Positions 53,365-61,334 of a stretch of DNA of 64,000 nt are shown in pieces; position 1 is the first letter of the stretch; the number at the start of each line of letters is the position of its first letter. The notes under the pieces are model-generated. The model did no database searches and was not told the DNA's origin. It worked only from the letters and a program-made list of their open reading frames with translations. Origin of the DNA: SPJN01 sp965229935 (GTDB lineage Bacteria; Pseudomonadota; Alphaproteobacteria; SPJN01). The position numbers and the translations under genes are program-made. The DNA is taken from NCBI GenBank assembly GCA_965229935.1, contig CBDDKB010000002.1:682001-746000 (forward strand), given 5' to 3'.

Positions 53365-54516
53365 GTGGCATCACCTGACAGACATGAACGGCACGAGGGC
53401 TCAATCGGGTTCAGCGACAATGGGCGCGCCATTCTGTTGTCTGGTGATTGGACAATCGACTATGCCGATCAGATTGACGATTTATTGTCTGATATGCGCA
53501 TTGACCGTCTAGGGGCAGTTGAACGCATCTACGCGCAGGAGATTACGGCCCTTGATACCGCAGGTGCCTATTTGATCAGCCGGGTTGAGGCAATGGTGGG
53601 CAAGTCTGGTCTGATAGATGGCCTGTCAGCGGATCGCCTTGGCTTTCTGACCCATGTCAAAAACCTTCAAAGCGAGCCCGTGAGGGAGCCGTCTGGACCT
53701 TCTGGTGTCTTAGGCCTTGTGATCAATCGGCTTGAGGAAGTTGGTGCTGGTGTTTTCAACCTAATCAATCAAAGCAGGGAATTGTTAGGGTTCCTCGGCC
53801 TTGTGATGGTCACTGCAGGGCGCGTGATGATGAAGCCTTGGCGGTTTCGCCTGACAAGTGCCGTCAGACATATGGACGAGGCGGGTGTTGCCGCCGTTCC
53901 CATCGTTAGTCTGATCTCCTTCCTTGTGGGCGTGGTCTTGGCCTATCAGGGCGCGTTTCAATTGCGCCAGTTCGGGGCCGAAGTTTTTGTGGTCGATTTG
54001 TTGACCCTATCCTTCCTGCGTGAGGTTGGCGTCCTGTTGACGGCCATTATGGTTGCCGGACGATCAGGATCAGCCTTCACCGCAGAAATCGGCGCGATGA
54101 AAGTCCGTGAAGAAGTGGACGCCATGCGGACCATCGGGCTTGATATTATTGAGGTGCTGGTGCTGCCACGCTTTTTCGCGCTCGTCATCATGTTGCCGTT
54201 ACTGACCTTTATCGCTGATTTTTCAGGCATGTTGGGCGGCATGATTATGGCGTGGATCGAACTTGGTGTGACGCCGGATGCGTTTATGGCGCGGTTTGAA
54301 GAAATTGCCGACCCTTGGCACTTTGGAACAGGGGTGATTAAGGCACCTGTCTTTGCCTTTATCATTGCGCTTATCGGTTGCTATGAAGGGTTGCAGGTCG
54401 AAGGGTCTGCAGAATCTGTCGGGCGGCTGACCACGCGGTCTGTTGTTGAGGCTGTTTTCCTCGTTATTGTGGCGGACGGGCTGTTCTCAGTCTTCTTTGC
54501 CCTTGTCGGGATTTAG
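53365..54516 (+). CDS. mlaE: lipid-transport ABC permease MlaE with N-terminal STAS domain
   Basis: A 383-residue permease. Residues ~10-100 form a STAS-like domain (LSGDWTIDYADQIDDLL, ITALDTAGAYLISRVE), equivalent to the separate MlaB of E. coli. The rest is the MlaE domain with about five membrane helices and the conserved loop VAGRSGSAFTAEIGAMKVRE. With MlaF and MlaD it moves phospholipids between the inner membrane and periplasmic carriers. The start is GTG 53365 behind a GAGGGGGA ribosome site. It is the first gene of a four-gene operon. Confidence 0.95.
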   Translation: MASPDRHERHEGSIGFSDNGRAILLSGDWTIDYADQIDDLLSDMRIDRLGAVERIYAQEITALDTAGAYLISRVEAMVGKSGLIDGLSADRLGFLTHVKNLQSEPVREPSGPSGVLGLVINRLEEVGAGVFNLINQSRELLGFLGLVMVTAGRVMMKPWRFRLTSAVRHMDEAGVAAVPIVSLISFLVGVVLAYQGAFQLRQFGAEVFVVDLLTLSFLREVGVLLTAIMVAGRSGSAFTAEIGAMKVREEVDAMRTIGLDIIEVLVLPRFFALVIMLPLLTFIADFSGMLGGMIMAWIELGVTPDAFMARFEEIADPWHFGTGVIKAPVFAFIIALIGCYEGLQVEGSAESVGRLTTRSVVEAVFLVIVADGLFSVFFALVGI

Positions 54517-54526
54517 GGGCAGACCG

Positions 54527-55309
54527 ATGACGGATAAAGTGCAAGATCAAAATAAAGAAGTGCTGATCTCAGTCCGGGGGTTGGTAACGGGCTTTGGCAG
54601 CCAGACCGTTCATAACAATCTTGATCTTGATGTGTATCGAGGCGAGGTGTTGGGTGTTGTTGGCGGATCGGGCACGGGTAAGTCTGTTCTGATGCGGACC
54701 ATATTGGGGCTGAACCCAGCACGGGCAGGGCAGATCAGCCTGTTCGGTCATCATAGGGCAGAGCTTGAAAGACATGAAGAAGAAGCGTTGAACCGCCGGA
54801 TGGGCGTTCTGTTTCAGGACGGCGCCTTGTTTTCTGCGCTGACTGTTTCAGAAAATATTCAGGTGCCGATGAAGCAGCATTTGTCATTAAAACCGAAATT
54901 GGCAGAAGAATTGGCCGCGCTGAAAATTGCGATGGTTGGCCTGGCCCCTGAAGCGGCGGACAAATACCCGTCTGAACTATCAGGTGGGATGCGCAAACGT
55001 GCAGGGCTTGCCCGCGCCTTGGCCCTTGATCCTGAGATTGTGTTTTTGGATGAACCGACAGCGGGGCTTGATCCTATCGGGGCAGCGCGCTTTGATGAGT
55101 TAATCCGCCAATTGGCAGATACGCTCGGTTTAACGGTGTTTATGGTGACCCATGATCTTGATTCACTTCACGCGATTTGTGACCGTATCGCGGTACTTGC
55201 AGAGCAGCGGGTGATTGTGGAAGGGTCAATGGACAAAATGCTGTCATTCAGCCATGACTGGGTGCAGGATTATTTTCGTGGTCCGCGCGCGCGGGCCGTA
55301 ACAGGGTAA
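54527..55309 (+). CDS. mlaF: lipid-transport ABC ATPase MlaF
   Basis: ATPase subunit (260 residues) of the Mla transporter. Walker A GGSGTGKSVLMRT, Q-loop GVLFQDGALFSALTV, signature LSGGMRKRAGLARAL and Walker B IVFLDEPTAGLDPIG are intact; the LSGGMRKR form is characteristic of MlaF. The frame is open from 54443, but ATG 54527 has AGGGGC about 7 nt upstream and follows the mlaE stop by 10 bp. Confidence 0.96.
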   Translation: MTDKVQDQNKEVLISVRGLVTGFGSQTVHNNLDLDVYRGEVLGVVGGSGTGKSVLMRTILGLNPARAGQISLFGHHRAELERHEEEALNRRMGVLFQDGALFSALTVSENIQVPMKQHLSLKPKLAEELAALKIAMVGLAPEAADKYPSELSGGMRKRAGLARALALDPEIVFLDEPTAGLDPIGAARFDELIRQLADTLGLTVFMVTHDLDSLHAICDRIAVLAEQRVIVEGSMDKMLSFSHDWVQDYFRGPRARAVTG

Positions 55310-55321
55310 AAAGGGACTATC

Positions 55322-56299
55322 GTGGAAACCAAAGCCAGCCATGTCTTTGTAGGCCTGTTTACGGTCTCGCTATTTGCAGCCCTGTTCGGGTTTATCCTGT
55401 GGCTTGTCAGCGATGGCGGTGATGTCACGCGCACCCGTTATGATATTTTGTTCGACGGGTCTGTTACCGGTTTGGGCACAGCTTCTGAGGTTCGCTACAA
55501 GGGTTTGAAGGTCGGCGAGATTGTCGAAATCGAGCTTTATGAAGGTGATCGGCGGAAGGTTCTGGTCGGGGTTGAGGTTGATGCCAAAACCCCCATTGAT
55601 TCCACAACGATTGCAAAGATTGATTATCTTGGAGTCACAGGCGTTGGCTATATTCAGTTAACCGGCGGCGGATCTGATATTGCAGAACCCCTGACGCAGG
55701 AAAGTGCAAACGATCATCTTGTGATCCCATCGGTTCCTTCTGACATTGCACAATTGTTAGAGGGCGCACCCGAAGTTCTTGCCCAGTCCGTCGCCTTGCT
55801 TGAGCAATTCCGCCAGATTTTTAATCCTGAATCCATTAGGTCAATCACCACCACGATCCAGAATATTGAACGGATTACAGGATCGTTTGCAGGTCAAGAT
55901 GGACAGATCCAAACCATTATTCAGAATGCGGCAACCATCAGTTCTGATATGCAAACCGCTGTTGCCGCACTGAAATCAATGTCTACTGAATTTGAAGCAG
56001 TCATCGGATCAACAGGGACCCTGATCGACGAAGATCTGCGCGGCGCGGTTCAGGATGTTCGGAAGCTAACCGCATCCTATACCAAGTTGGGTGATGCGTT
56101 GGCTGTAACGGTCAATGCCGCGCAGCCTGGCATCGTCTCATTCTCAGAGCATGGCCTGTCTGATCTAGGCTTGTTGGTTACAGAAACGCGCGAAGCTATT
56201 GCCGCGCTTGAAAAGACTATTCAGGCTTTTGAAAGTAATCCCGCCCGGTTTGTGTTGTCGAATGGCGGTGCCCGCGAATATTCGCCTGCAGGCAGATAA
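55322..56299 (+). CDS. mlaD: MCE-domain lipid-binding protein MlaD
   Basis: Membrane-anchored MCE protein (325 residues). A transmembrane helix (about residues 8-29) is followed by the MCE domain (YDILFDGSVTGLGTASEVRY to GYIQLTGG) and a long helical C-terminal region expected to form the hydrophobic pore or tube of the hexamer. The start is GTG 55322, with AAGGG 7 nt upstream, 12 bp after mlaF. It is longer than E. coli MlaD (183 residues) because of the extended helical part, as in many alphaproteobacteria. Confidence 0.94.
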   Translation: METKASHVFVGLFTVSLFAALFGFILWLVSDGGDVTRTRYDILFDGSVTGLGTASEVRYKGLKVGEIVEIELYEGDRRKVLVGVEVDAKTPIDSTTIAKIDYLGVTGVGYIQLTGGGSDIAEPLTQESANDHLVIPSVPSDIAQLLEGAPEVLAQSVALLEQFRQIFNPESIRSITTTIQNIERITGSFAGQDGQIQTIIQNAATISSDMQTAVAALKSMSTEFEAVIGSTGTLIDEDLRGAVQDVRKLTASYTKLGDALAVTVNAAQPGIVSFSEHGLSDLGLLVTETREAIAALEKTIQAFESNPARFVLSNGGAREYSPAGR

Positions 56300-56311
56300 G
56301 GAGCCTATTGC

Positions 56312-56986
56312 ATGTTGACGGTTTTCAAATCTTTGCGCGCTTTTGTGATCGCGCCACTGCTGCTGGCTGGGATGACCGCCTGTACCGCCGATCTGTCGGG
56401 TCTGTTGTCCGGTCCGCCGCCTGCGGTCTATCAACTTGATGCGCCAGCTTCTGTAGATACAGAGGGTGTTGCCCAACTGACCGAGCAATTGTCGGTTGAG
56501 GAACCGTTGACAGCGGTATCGCTCGACACTGAACGGATTGCTGTCAATGTTGGCGGTCAAGAGCTGCAATATCTGTCGGGCTCGCGTTGGGAAGATCGCG
56601 CGCCGCGGCTAGTGCAGCAATTGCTGGTTGAAGGGTTTGAAAATGCCGATCTGTTTTCAGGGGTTGCCCGCAAGGCTGTTGGTCTGCGCGCCGATTATGT
56701 CCTTTACGGCGAATTGCGAACCTTTGCTGTTGATGTTGATAATGCAGCGCGGCCAACCGCGAATATTGCTTTTACGCTAAATCTTGTGTGGCCGGGAAAT
56801 GCGCGCATTGTTGCAAGCAAAACCTTTGAAGCATCCAGTAAAGCGAAAAGTACGACTGCAAAGCATCTGGTTGCGGCCATGAATGTTGCGCAGCAAACCG
56901 CTTTGAAACAGGCTATCTTGTGGACGGTTGAACAAGTGGGGGCAGATGTTGCGTTGCGTCGCCCTAATGTGCAAACAAGCAACTAG
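56312..56986 (+). CDS. ABC-type transport auxiliary lipoprotein (PqiC-like)
   Basis: A 224-residue lipoprotein: signal peptide with a lipobox ending in MTAC (Cys about residue 24) and the ABC_trans_aux-type domain (VYQLDAPA start; RIAVNVGGQELQYLSGSRWEDRAPRL, shown here as two parts RIAVNVGGQELQYLSGS and RWEDRAP). Such lipoproteins accompany MCE transporters and probably sit at the inner face of the outer membrane. AAGGAGC lies 8 nt before the ATG. It closes the mlaEFD operon in place of mlaC, which is not in the window. Confidence 0.9.
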   Translation: MLTVFKSLRAFVIAPLLLAGMTACTADLSGLLSGPPPAVYQLDAPASVDTEGVAQLTEQLSVEEPLTAVSLDTERIAVNVGGQELQYLSGSRWEDRAPRLVQQLLVEGFENADLFSGVARKAVGLRADYVLYGELRTFAVDVDNAARPTANIAFTLNLVWPGNARIVASKTFEASSKAKSTTAKHLVAAMNVAQQTALKQAILWTVEQVGADVALRRPNVQTSN

Positions 56987-57011
56987 CCCGCGCTAAAATT
57001 TACGGGCCAGC

Positions 57012-57040
57012 TTGGCAGAAAAACCCGTGAAGATTATACT
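57012..57040 (+). promoter_or_regulatory. sigma70-type promoter
   Basis: TTGGCA (57012-57017), a spacer of exactly 17, and TATACT (57035-57040): each hexamer matches consensus at five of six positions. It is well placed for the small gene at 57107, with a start site near 57047. Confidence 0.65.
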
Positions 57041-57106
57041 GTCACGAAACTGACTTAATGGATTATGCCTTTTATGAGGCATTACCGTTTCAAGGGGTGG
57101 CGGCAT

Positions 57107-57349
57107 ATGGACAAGCTGACCGATGCACAACATGACTATCTTGAACGCGGCTTAACACAGCCCGGCGGCAAACTGCCCCTGTTCGACAGAGACGGTCAAA
57201 GGGTCGATCCGCGCACTGTGCGGTCCTGTATTGATAAGGGTTGGGCTGAGCCTTGGTTCGTCAATCCGATCAAGTCAGATTGGCTGGTGTGCAAGCTGAC
57301 GCGCGCCGGGTTTGATGCGCTAGGTCAAACTGTTTCACAGGCCAGCTAG
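57107..57349 (+). CDS. small protein, possible winged-helix
   Basis: An 80-residue soluble protein that I do not recognise. The central part (DPRTVRSCIDKGWAEPWF, then VCKLTRAGFDALG) has the rhythm of the recognition helix and wing of small winged-helix proteins, so DNA binding is possible but unproved. ATG 57065 would add 14 residues rich in Arg/His; ATG 57107 is preferred because purine-rich AAGGGG lies upstream. It has its own good promoter and is convergent with the NHL-thioredoxin gene (11 bp). Confidence 0.65.
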   Translation: MDKLTDAQHDYLERGLTQPGGKLPLFDRDGQRVDPRTVRSCIDKGWAEPWFVNPIKSDWLVCKLTRAGFDALGQTVSQAS

Positions 57350-57360
57350 GGCTGCGCCCT

Positions 57361-58842
57361 TTATTCACTCCACGTTTGGTAGTTTCGCGCTGCGGGGTCA
57401 AATCGCAGAATGCGATGATTATTCGTGTCGCTAAGATAGACACCCCCATCACGGTCAAGGCAAATGCCTGCAGGTTCCCCCAATGGCAGGCAGACAGGAT
57501 CAAGGCAGGTCATGCCATCGTCCCAATCACTGACGGTGCGTTGGTCCAAGTCTATTGATCTGATCGCGTGATTATAGCTGTCTGCGATCAAGAGCGTGTC
57601 ATCTGATCCTGTTAGTCCAAGCGCATGTTGAAGCCGCGCGCCAGACGCGTCGCCATTCACGTGGCCGAAATCAAATAGCCCGGTGCCAACAAGGGTTTCT
57701 ATCTGCCCATGCATAAGTGCCCTGATGGACGATGTTTCACTGTCAGCAAAAAACAGCACTTCGCGCGTGTCATCCCAATAAAGGCCGCTGGGTTGTGCGA
57801 GCAACGCTGAATGGGCGGACCCATCAACAATGTCTTCGCCGCCTGTTCCTGCAAGCGGAGTGATCAACCCGTCTGCCTCATGATAGCACAGCAATTGATG
57901 GGTGCCTGCATTGGCGATGGCCAGACCCATGGGCGTCACCTCAATATCCCAGGGGGAGGCTAGCGCGCATGTGTCGGCAGGTTGTGGACTGCTGACAATC
58001 ATGCCACGCCTGCCATTGCCTGACAGGGTTGAGACTGTTCTGTCGGCTAAATCAATTTTGCGTAGCGCGTGATTGCCAGTGTCCGCGACATAGATTGCCT
58101 GATCGGTCACGGCGAACCCTTGCGGATCGCGAAAGCTTGCCACCTGTGCTGTACCATCTTTGAAGCCTGCTGTGCCACTGCCAAACCGTTTCAGTGTTTT
58201 GCCTTGGCGGTCCAGCACGGCGATTTGATGATGGCCGCTATCAGCGACGATCATATGGGCGTCCTTGATTGCGAAATTTTCCGGTGCGGGTTTAATCTTG
58301 CCCGGAAAGCTGAATGTCCCTGACGGGGCCGGGGGCGCCGCAAAGTGAAAGGCAGGGCCTGTCATCAGGCCGACATCCTTGCCGCGTGCAATCAGGTCCG
58401 TCACCGCCGCCCGTAATTTGTCAGGGTCAGGCTCACCCGGTGCGTGACCGATAACCTTGCCATCAGGGCTGACAAAGACCAGCGTCGGCCATGCCCGCAC
58501 CGTATAGGCCTGCCAGGTTTGATAGGTTGGGTCGTGCAAGACAGGGTGATGAATGTCATAGCGGGCAATCGCTTGGGCGACATTGTCGGCGTCTCGTTCT
58601 GATGCGAATTTCGGCGTGTGAACGCCGATGACCACAAGGTCGTCAGCAAACTCCTGCTCAAGCGCGCGCAGGGTCGGCAGAATGTGCATGCAATTGATGC
58701 AGCAAAATGTCCAGAAATCCAAAATGACCAGCTTGCCGCGCAAATCTTCCAATGTCAGTGGCCAGTCAGTGTTTAGCCAGCTGACATTTTCAGTTGGCAG
58801 GGCAGGGGCATTGATCACGCCGAAGGGAGAAGACGAGGACAT
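57361..58842 (-). CDS. thioredoxin-like protein with NHL repeats (NHLRC2-like)
   Basis: A 493-residue protein combining an N-terminal thioredoxin-like domain (residues ~1-155; active-site region WTFCCINCMHILP, i.e. CCxxC rather than CxxC) with a C-terminal NHL beta-propeller (VADSGHHQIAVLD, VADTGNHALRKIDL, IADSYNHAIRSIDL, LSDTNNHRILRFD). The same architecture is seen in eukaryotic NHLRC2. No signal peptide is seen, so it is probably cytoplasmic; the reaction is unknown. It lies 5 bp downstream of manC on the same strand. Confidence 0.88.
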   Translation of the reverse strand: MSSSSPFGVINAPALPTENVSWLNTDWPLTLEDLRGKLVILDFWTFCCINCMHILPTLRALEQEFADDLVVIGVHTPKFASERDADNVAQAIARYDIHHPVLHDPTYQTWQAYTVRAWPTLVFVSPDGKVIGHAPGEPDPDKLRAAVTDLIARGKDVGLMTGPAFHFAAPPAPSGTFSFPGKIKPAPENFAIKDAHMIVADSGHHQIAVLDRQGKTLKRFGSGTAGFKDGTAQVASFRDPQGFAVTDQAIYVADTGNHALRKIDLADRTVSTLSGNGRRGMIVSSPQPADTCALASPWDIEVTPMGLAIANAGTHQLLCYHEADGLITPLAGTGGEDIVDGSAHSALLAQPSGLYWDDTREVLFFADSETSSIRALMHGQIETLVGTGLFDFGHVNGDASGARLQHALGLTGSDDTLLIADSYNHAIRSIDLDQRTVSDWDDGMTCLDPVCLPLGEPAGICLDRDGGVYLSDTNNHRILRFDPAARNYQTWSE

Positions 58843-58847
58843 GGTAC

Positions 58848-59912
58848 CTATTTCCTGAAATGTGTGGCGGCGTCTTTTACTGATTGGGCGTGGTCCTTAT
58901 GAACAACCAATAGCCCATCTTCAGTGTCAACGATAACGAGGTCGCTTGCGCCAATGACGGCAATAGGTCGACCGGTGGTCGAGGAGACAAAGCACCCGTT
59001 GGTATCTTGCCAAAAGGGATCTGCCTGACCCGACACGGCATTGTCGTGGTCGTCCTTTTCGGCAAACCCTTCCAACGCTGTCCATGACCCAATGTCTGAC
59101 CAGCCAAGATCAGCAGGCACGACCGCGCCTTCTCGGGTGCACTCCATCACCGCATAGTCAATTGATATGGCATCGCTTGCGCTGAACGCATCATGGCAAA
59201 GCGTTGTGCAATTGCCGTCATAGCTGGCGTTTTCAAGCGCGTTGCTGACCGTTTCAATAATGGCAGGGTGGTGGCTATTAATCTCTGCCAATAAAGTCCC
59301 TACGCGAAACAGGAACATGCCACTGTTCCACGCATAATCGCCTGAGGCGACATAGGTCTGCGCCTTTGCAAGATCAGGCTTTTCAACAAATGCAGCGATC
59401 GAAAAGGCACCTTCGACACCTGTAAGCGGCAGCCCCTCGCGAATATAGCCATAGCCCGTATGTGGTTCGGTTGGCACAATGCCAAATGTCACAAGCGCAC
59501 CTTTGTCGGCGGCTTGCGCAGCCGTTTGAATGGCAGCGTGAAAGGCATCGGGCTTGGCGATGGCATGATCGGCGGGCAGCACTAGCATGAGGGCATCTTC
59601 GCCATGCGATTGCGCGAGGTTGAGTGCGGCGGCAGTAATGGCAGGTGCCGTGTTGCGGGCAACAGGCTCTAGCAAAATTTGTTGCGCGGGAATTGGGAAC
59701 CTGTCTGATTCCTCTGTCAGCAAGTCTTTGTGGGCCGCTGCGCCGACAATTAAAGGGGCCGCATAGGTGTTTTTGTCTGAAAAGCGGGCCGCAGTTTCGC
59801 AAATCATACTGCGTTCGGATAGCAGTGGCGCGAATTGTTTGGGGCGATCAGGCAGGGACAGGGGCCAAAGTCGGCTGCCGCTGCCACCTGACAAAATGAC
59901 GGGAAAAATCAT
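58848..59912 (-). CDS. manC: mannose-1-phosphate guanylyltransferase
   Basis: Nucleotidyltransferase (354 residues) that makes GDP-mannose from GTP and mannose-1-phosphate. The nucleotide loop is GGSGSRLWPLS; DRPKQFAPL, LPADHAIAKP, FVEKPD, YAWNSGMFLFRV and GWSDIGSWTAL are the family blocks. The isomerase domain of bifunctional ManC/AlgA is absent, so mannose-6-phosphate isomerase must be encoded elsewhere. GDP-mannose would feed the polysaccharide locus at 36-47 kb. It is divergent from the MBL gene, across a region with a CRP-type site. Confidence 0.95.
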   Translation of the reverse strand: MIFPVILSGGSGSRLWPLSLPDRPKQFAPLLSERSMICETAARFSDKNTYAAPLIVGAAAHKDLLTEESDRFPIPAQQILLEPVARNTAPAITAAALNLAQSHGEDALMLVLPADHAIAKPDAFHAAIQTAAQAADKGALVTFGIVPTEPHTGYGYIREGLPLTGVEGAFSIAAFVEKPDLAKAQTYVASGDYAWNSGMFLFRVGTLLAEINSHHPAIIETVSNALENASYDGNCTTLCHDAFSASDAISIDYAVMECTREGAVVPADLGWSDIGSWTALEGFAEKDDHDNAVSGQADPFWQDTNGCFVSSTTGRPIAVIGASDLVIVDTEDGLLVVHKDHAQSVKDAATHFRK

Positions 59913-59936
59913 CTAACACCTTAAAGTGGCTAAAAG

Positions 59937-59955
59937 ATTCACGTTTTACGTGAAT
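59937..59955. promoter_or_regulatory. perfect inverted repeat upstream of manC
   Basis: ATTCACGT (59937-59944) and ACGTGAAT (59948-59955) are perfect inverted 8-mers with a 3-nt centre. The dyad lies 25 bp before the manC ATG and could be an operator or a leader hairpin. Confidence 0.5.
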
Positions 59956-59966
59956 ATTCCAACTAA

Positions 59967-59984
59967 TTGTGACCTGAATCACAA
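59967..59984. promoter_or_regulatory. CRP/FNR-family-type binding site
   Basis: TTGTGACCTGAATCACAA contains TGTGA-N6-TCACA, a perfect match to the CRP half-site pair, with one further symmetric base on each side. It lies between divergent manC and the MBL gene and directly upstream of the promoter candidate at 59991-60019. Confidence 0.55.
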
Positions 59985-59990
59985 CTAGGG

Positions 59991-60019
59991 TTGCAATGTG
60001 GAAATCAAAGTTCTCTAAT
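59991..60019 (+). promoter_or_regulatory. putative promoter of the MBL-fold gene
   Basis: TTGCAA (59991-59996), 17-base spacer, TCTAAT (60014-60019; five of six consensus positions). Transcription would start near 60026, about 50 bp from the centre of the CRP-type site. Confidence 0.45.
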
Positions 60020-60109
60020 CTACGCAATGGATTAACATAAAGCCGGGTTGGGGCAAACCGAAACGGCTCTTGGGTCCGAAAGCCCATTGTTCTGCATCGT
60101 GGGGCGTTT

Positions 60110-60946
60110 ATGAGTATAAAGGTCAAATTCTGGGGCGTGCGCGGGTCTATAGCGACCCCCGGCGCTGAGTATGTTGAATTCGGCGGCAACACGAGTTGTG
60201 TCGAAATGACATGCGGTGACCGCCGCCTGATTTTTGATGCAGGCACAGGGATCAGACAGGTGGGTGAGCAATATTTTGCTCAAGGCATCAAAAGCGCCAG
60301 CATTTATCTGTCTCACAGCCATTGGGATCATATTAATGGCTTTCCGTTTTTTGAACCGGGTCTGGCCGAAGGGTTTACCTTTGATATTTGGGCAGGCCAT
60401 CTTTTGCCCCATCATACAATTCAGGACATTCTGGCAGGGCAGATGACGCAGCCCTTTTTCCCAGTGCCGATTGAGATCATGAAGTCGAGCATGAGCTTTC
60501 ATGACTTTAATGCCGGTGAGACATTGGATGGCGGCACGGATGGTGATGGCAAGCCGATTGTTTTGAAGACGACGCCACTAAATCACCCCAATGGTGCAAC
60601 CGGGTATCGGGTTGAGTATGATGGCACTGCTGCCTGCTATATTACTGATGTCGAACATTTTGTCGGAAAAACGGACGAGGCATTGGTGGAATTTGTGCGC
60701 GATGCCGGATTGATGGTTTACGATTCAATGTATGACGACAATAGCTTTGAAGGCAAAGTCAGTTGGGGACATTCCACTTGGCAGGAGGCGATCAGGATCG
60801 CCAAGGCCGCAAATGTCAAACAGGTTGCCATCTTCCATCATGATCCGAAAAACAATGATGAGTTTATGCACGGGGTTGAAAAGAAAGCGCAGGCCGAATT
60901 TGAAGGTGCGTTTGTGGCGCGCGAATTGATGGAAGTCGCGGTCTAG
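60110..60946 (+). CDS. metallo-beta-lactamase-fold hydrolase
   Basis: A 278-residue MBL-fold protein of the PhnP/RNase Z-like group. The metal motif is SHSHWDHINGFPFF (HxHxDH), with further ligands probably in PLNHPNG, YITDVEH and FHHDPKN. The N-terminal KVKFWGVRGSIATPG and FGGNTSCVE are typical of phosphodiesterase-like members. The substrate is unknown. The start is ATG 60110, with GGGG 5 nt upstream. It is divergent from manC and convergent with the chorismate mutase-like gene (16 bp). Confidence 0.88.
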   Translation: MSIKVKFWGVRGSIATPGAEYVEFGGNTSCVEMTCGDRRLIFDAGTGIRQVGEQYFAQGIKSASIYLSHSHWDHINGFPFFEPGLAEGFTFDIWAGHLLPHHTIQDILAGQMTQPFFPVPIEIMKSSMSFHDFNAGETLDGGTDGDGKPIVLKTTPLNHPNGATGYRVEYDGTAACYITDVEHFVGKTDEALVEFVRDAGLMVYDSMYDDNSFEGKVSWGHSTWQEAIRIAKAANVKQVAIFHHDPKNNDEFMHGVEKKAQAEFEGAFVARELMEVAV

Positions 60947-60962
60947 GCCTTAAGACGTCAAG

Positions 60963-61334
60963 TCAGTCGCCATTGTGAGCATCATCATAGACATCGAATT
61001 CATGCGCAATGAACCATTCGATCATGGGCCGCCAAACAGCATCGGCAAGATCGCCATGCCCGCCATTGGCAATTAATGCTGCTTTGGCTTTGGCGACGAC
61101 ATCTTCAACGCGAGGTTCATCCCTGACCGCATCACGGCCTGATTTGATGTGTCCCGCCCGTTCGACATAGCGTTGCCGTTCGGCAATCAATGCACCCATT
61201 AATCGATCAATTGCATCAATGCCCTCGCGCACATCTTCCATGGAGGATGAAGATTCGGGCGCCACGACATTTGTGTCGAGCAGGGCACGCACCGCTTCGC
61301 GGCTCAAAATCGGCTTTGATGGTTGCTTGGTCAT
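60963..61334 (-). CDS. AroQ-type chorismate mutase-like protein
   Basis: A 123-residue helical protein whose residue spacing fits AroQ chorismate mutase, which converts chorismate to prephenate. R36, R53 and K64 line up with R11, R28 and K39 of the E. coli enzyme at a constant offset of 25. D72 and R75 line up with D48 and R51 at an offset of 24. E112 falls at the Q88 position. The Glu that follows R51 in E. coli is Val here, with Glu one residue later. No dehydratase or dehydrogenase domain is fused. The start is ATG 61334. Related lyases of the same fold are an alternative. Confidence 0.75.
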   Translation of the reverse strand: MTKQPSKPILSREAVRALLDTNVVAPESSSSMEDVREGIDAIDRLMGALIAERQRYVERAGHIKSGRDAVRDEPRVEDVVAKAKAALIANGGHGDLADAVWRPMIEWFIAHEFDVYDDAHNGD

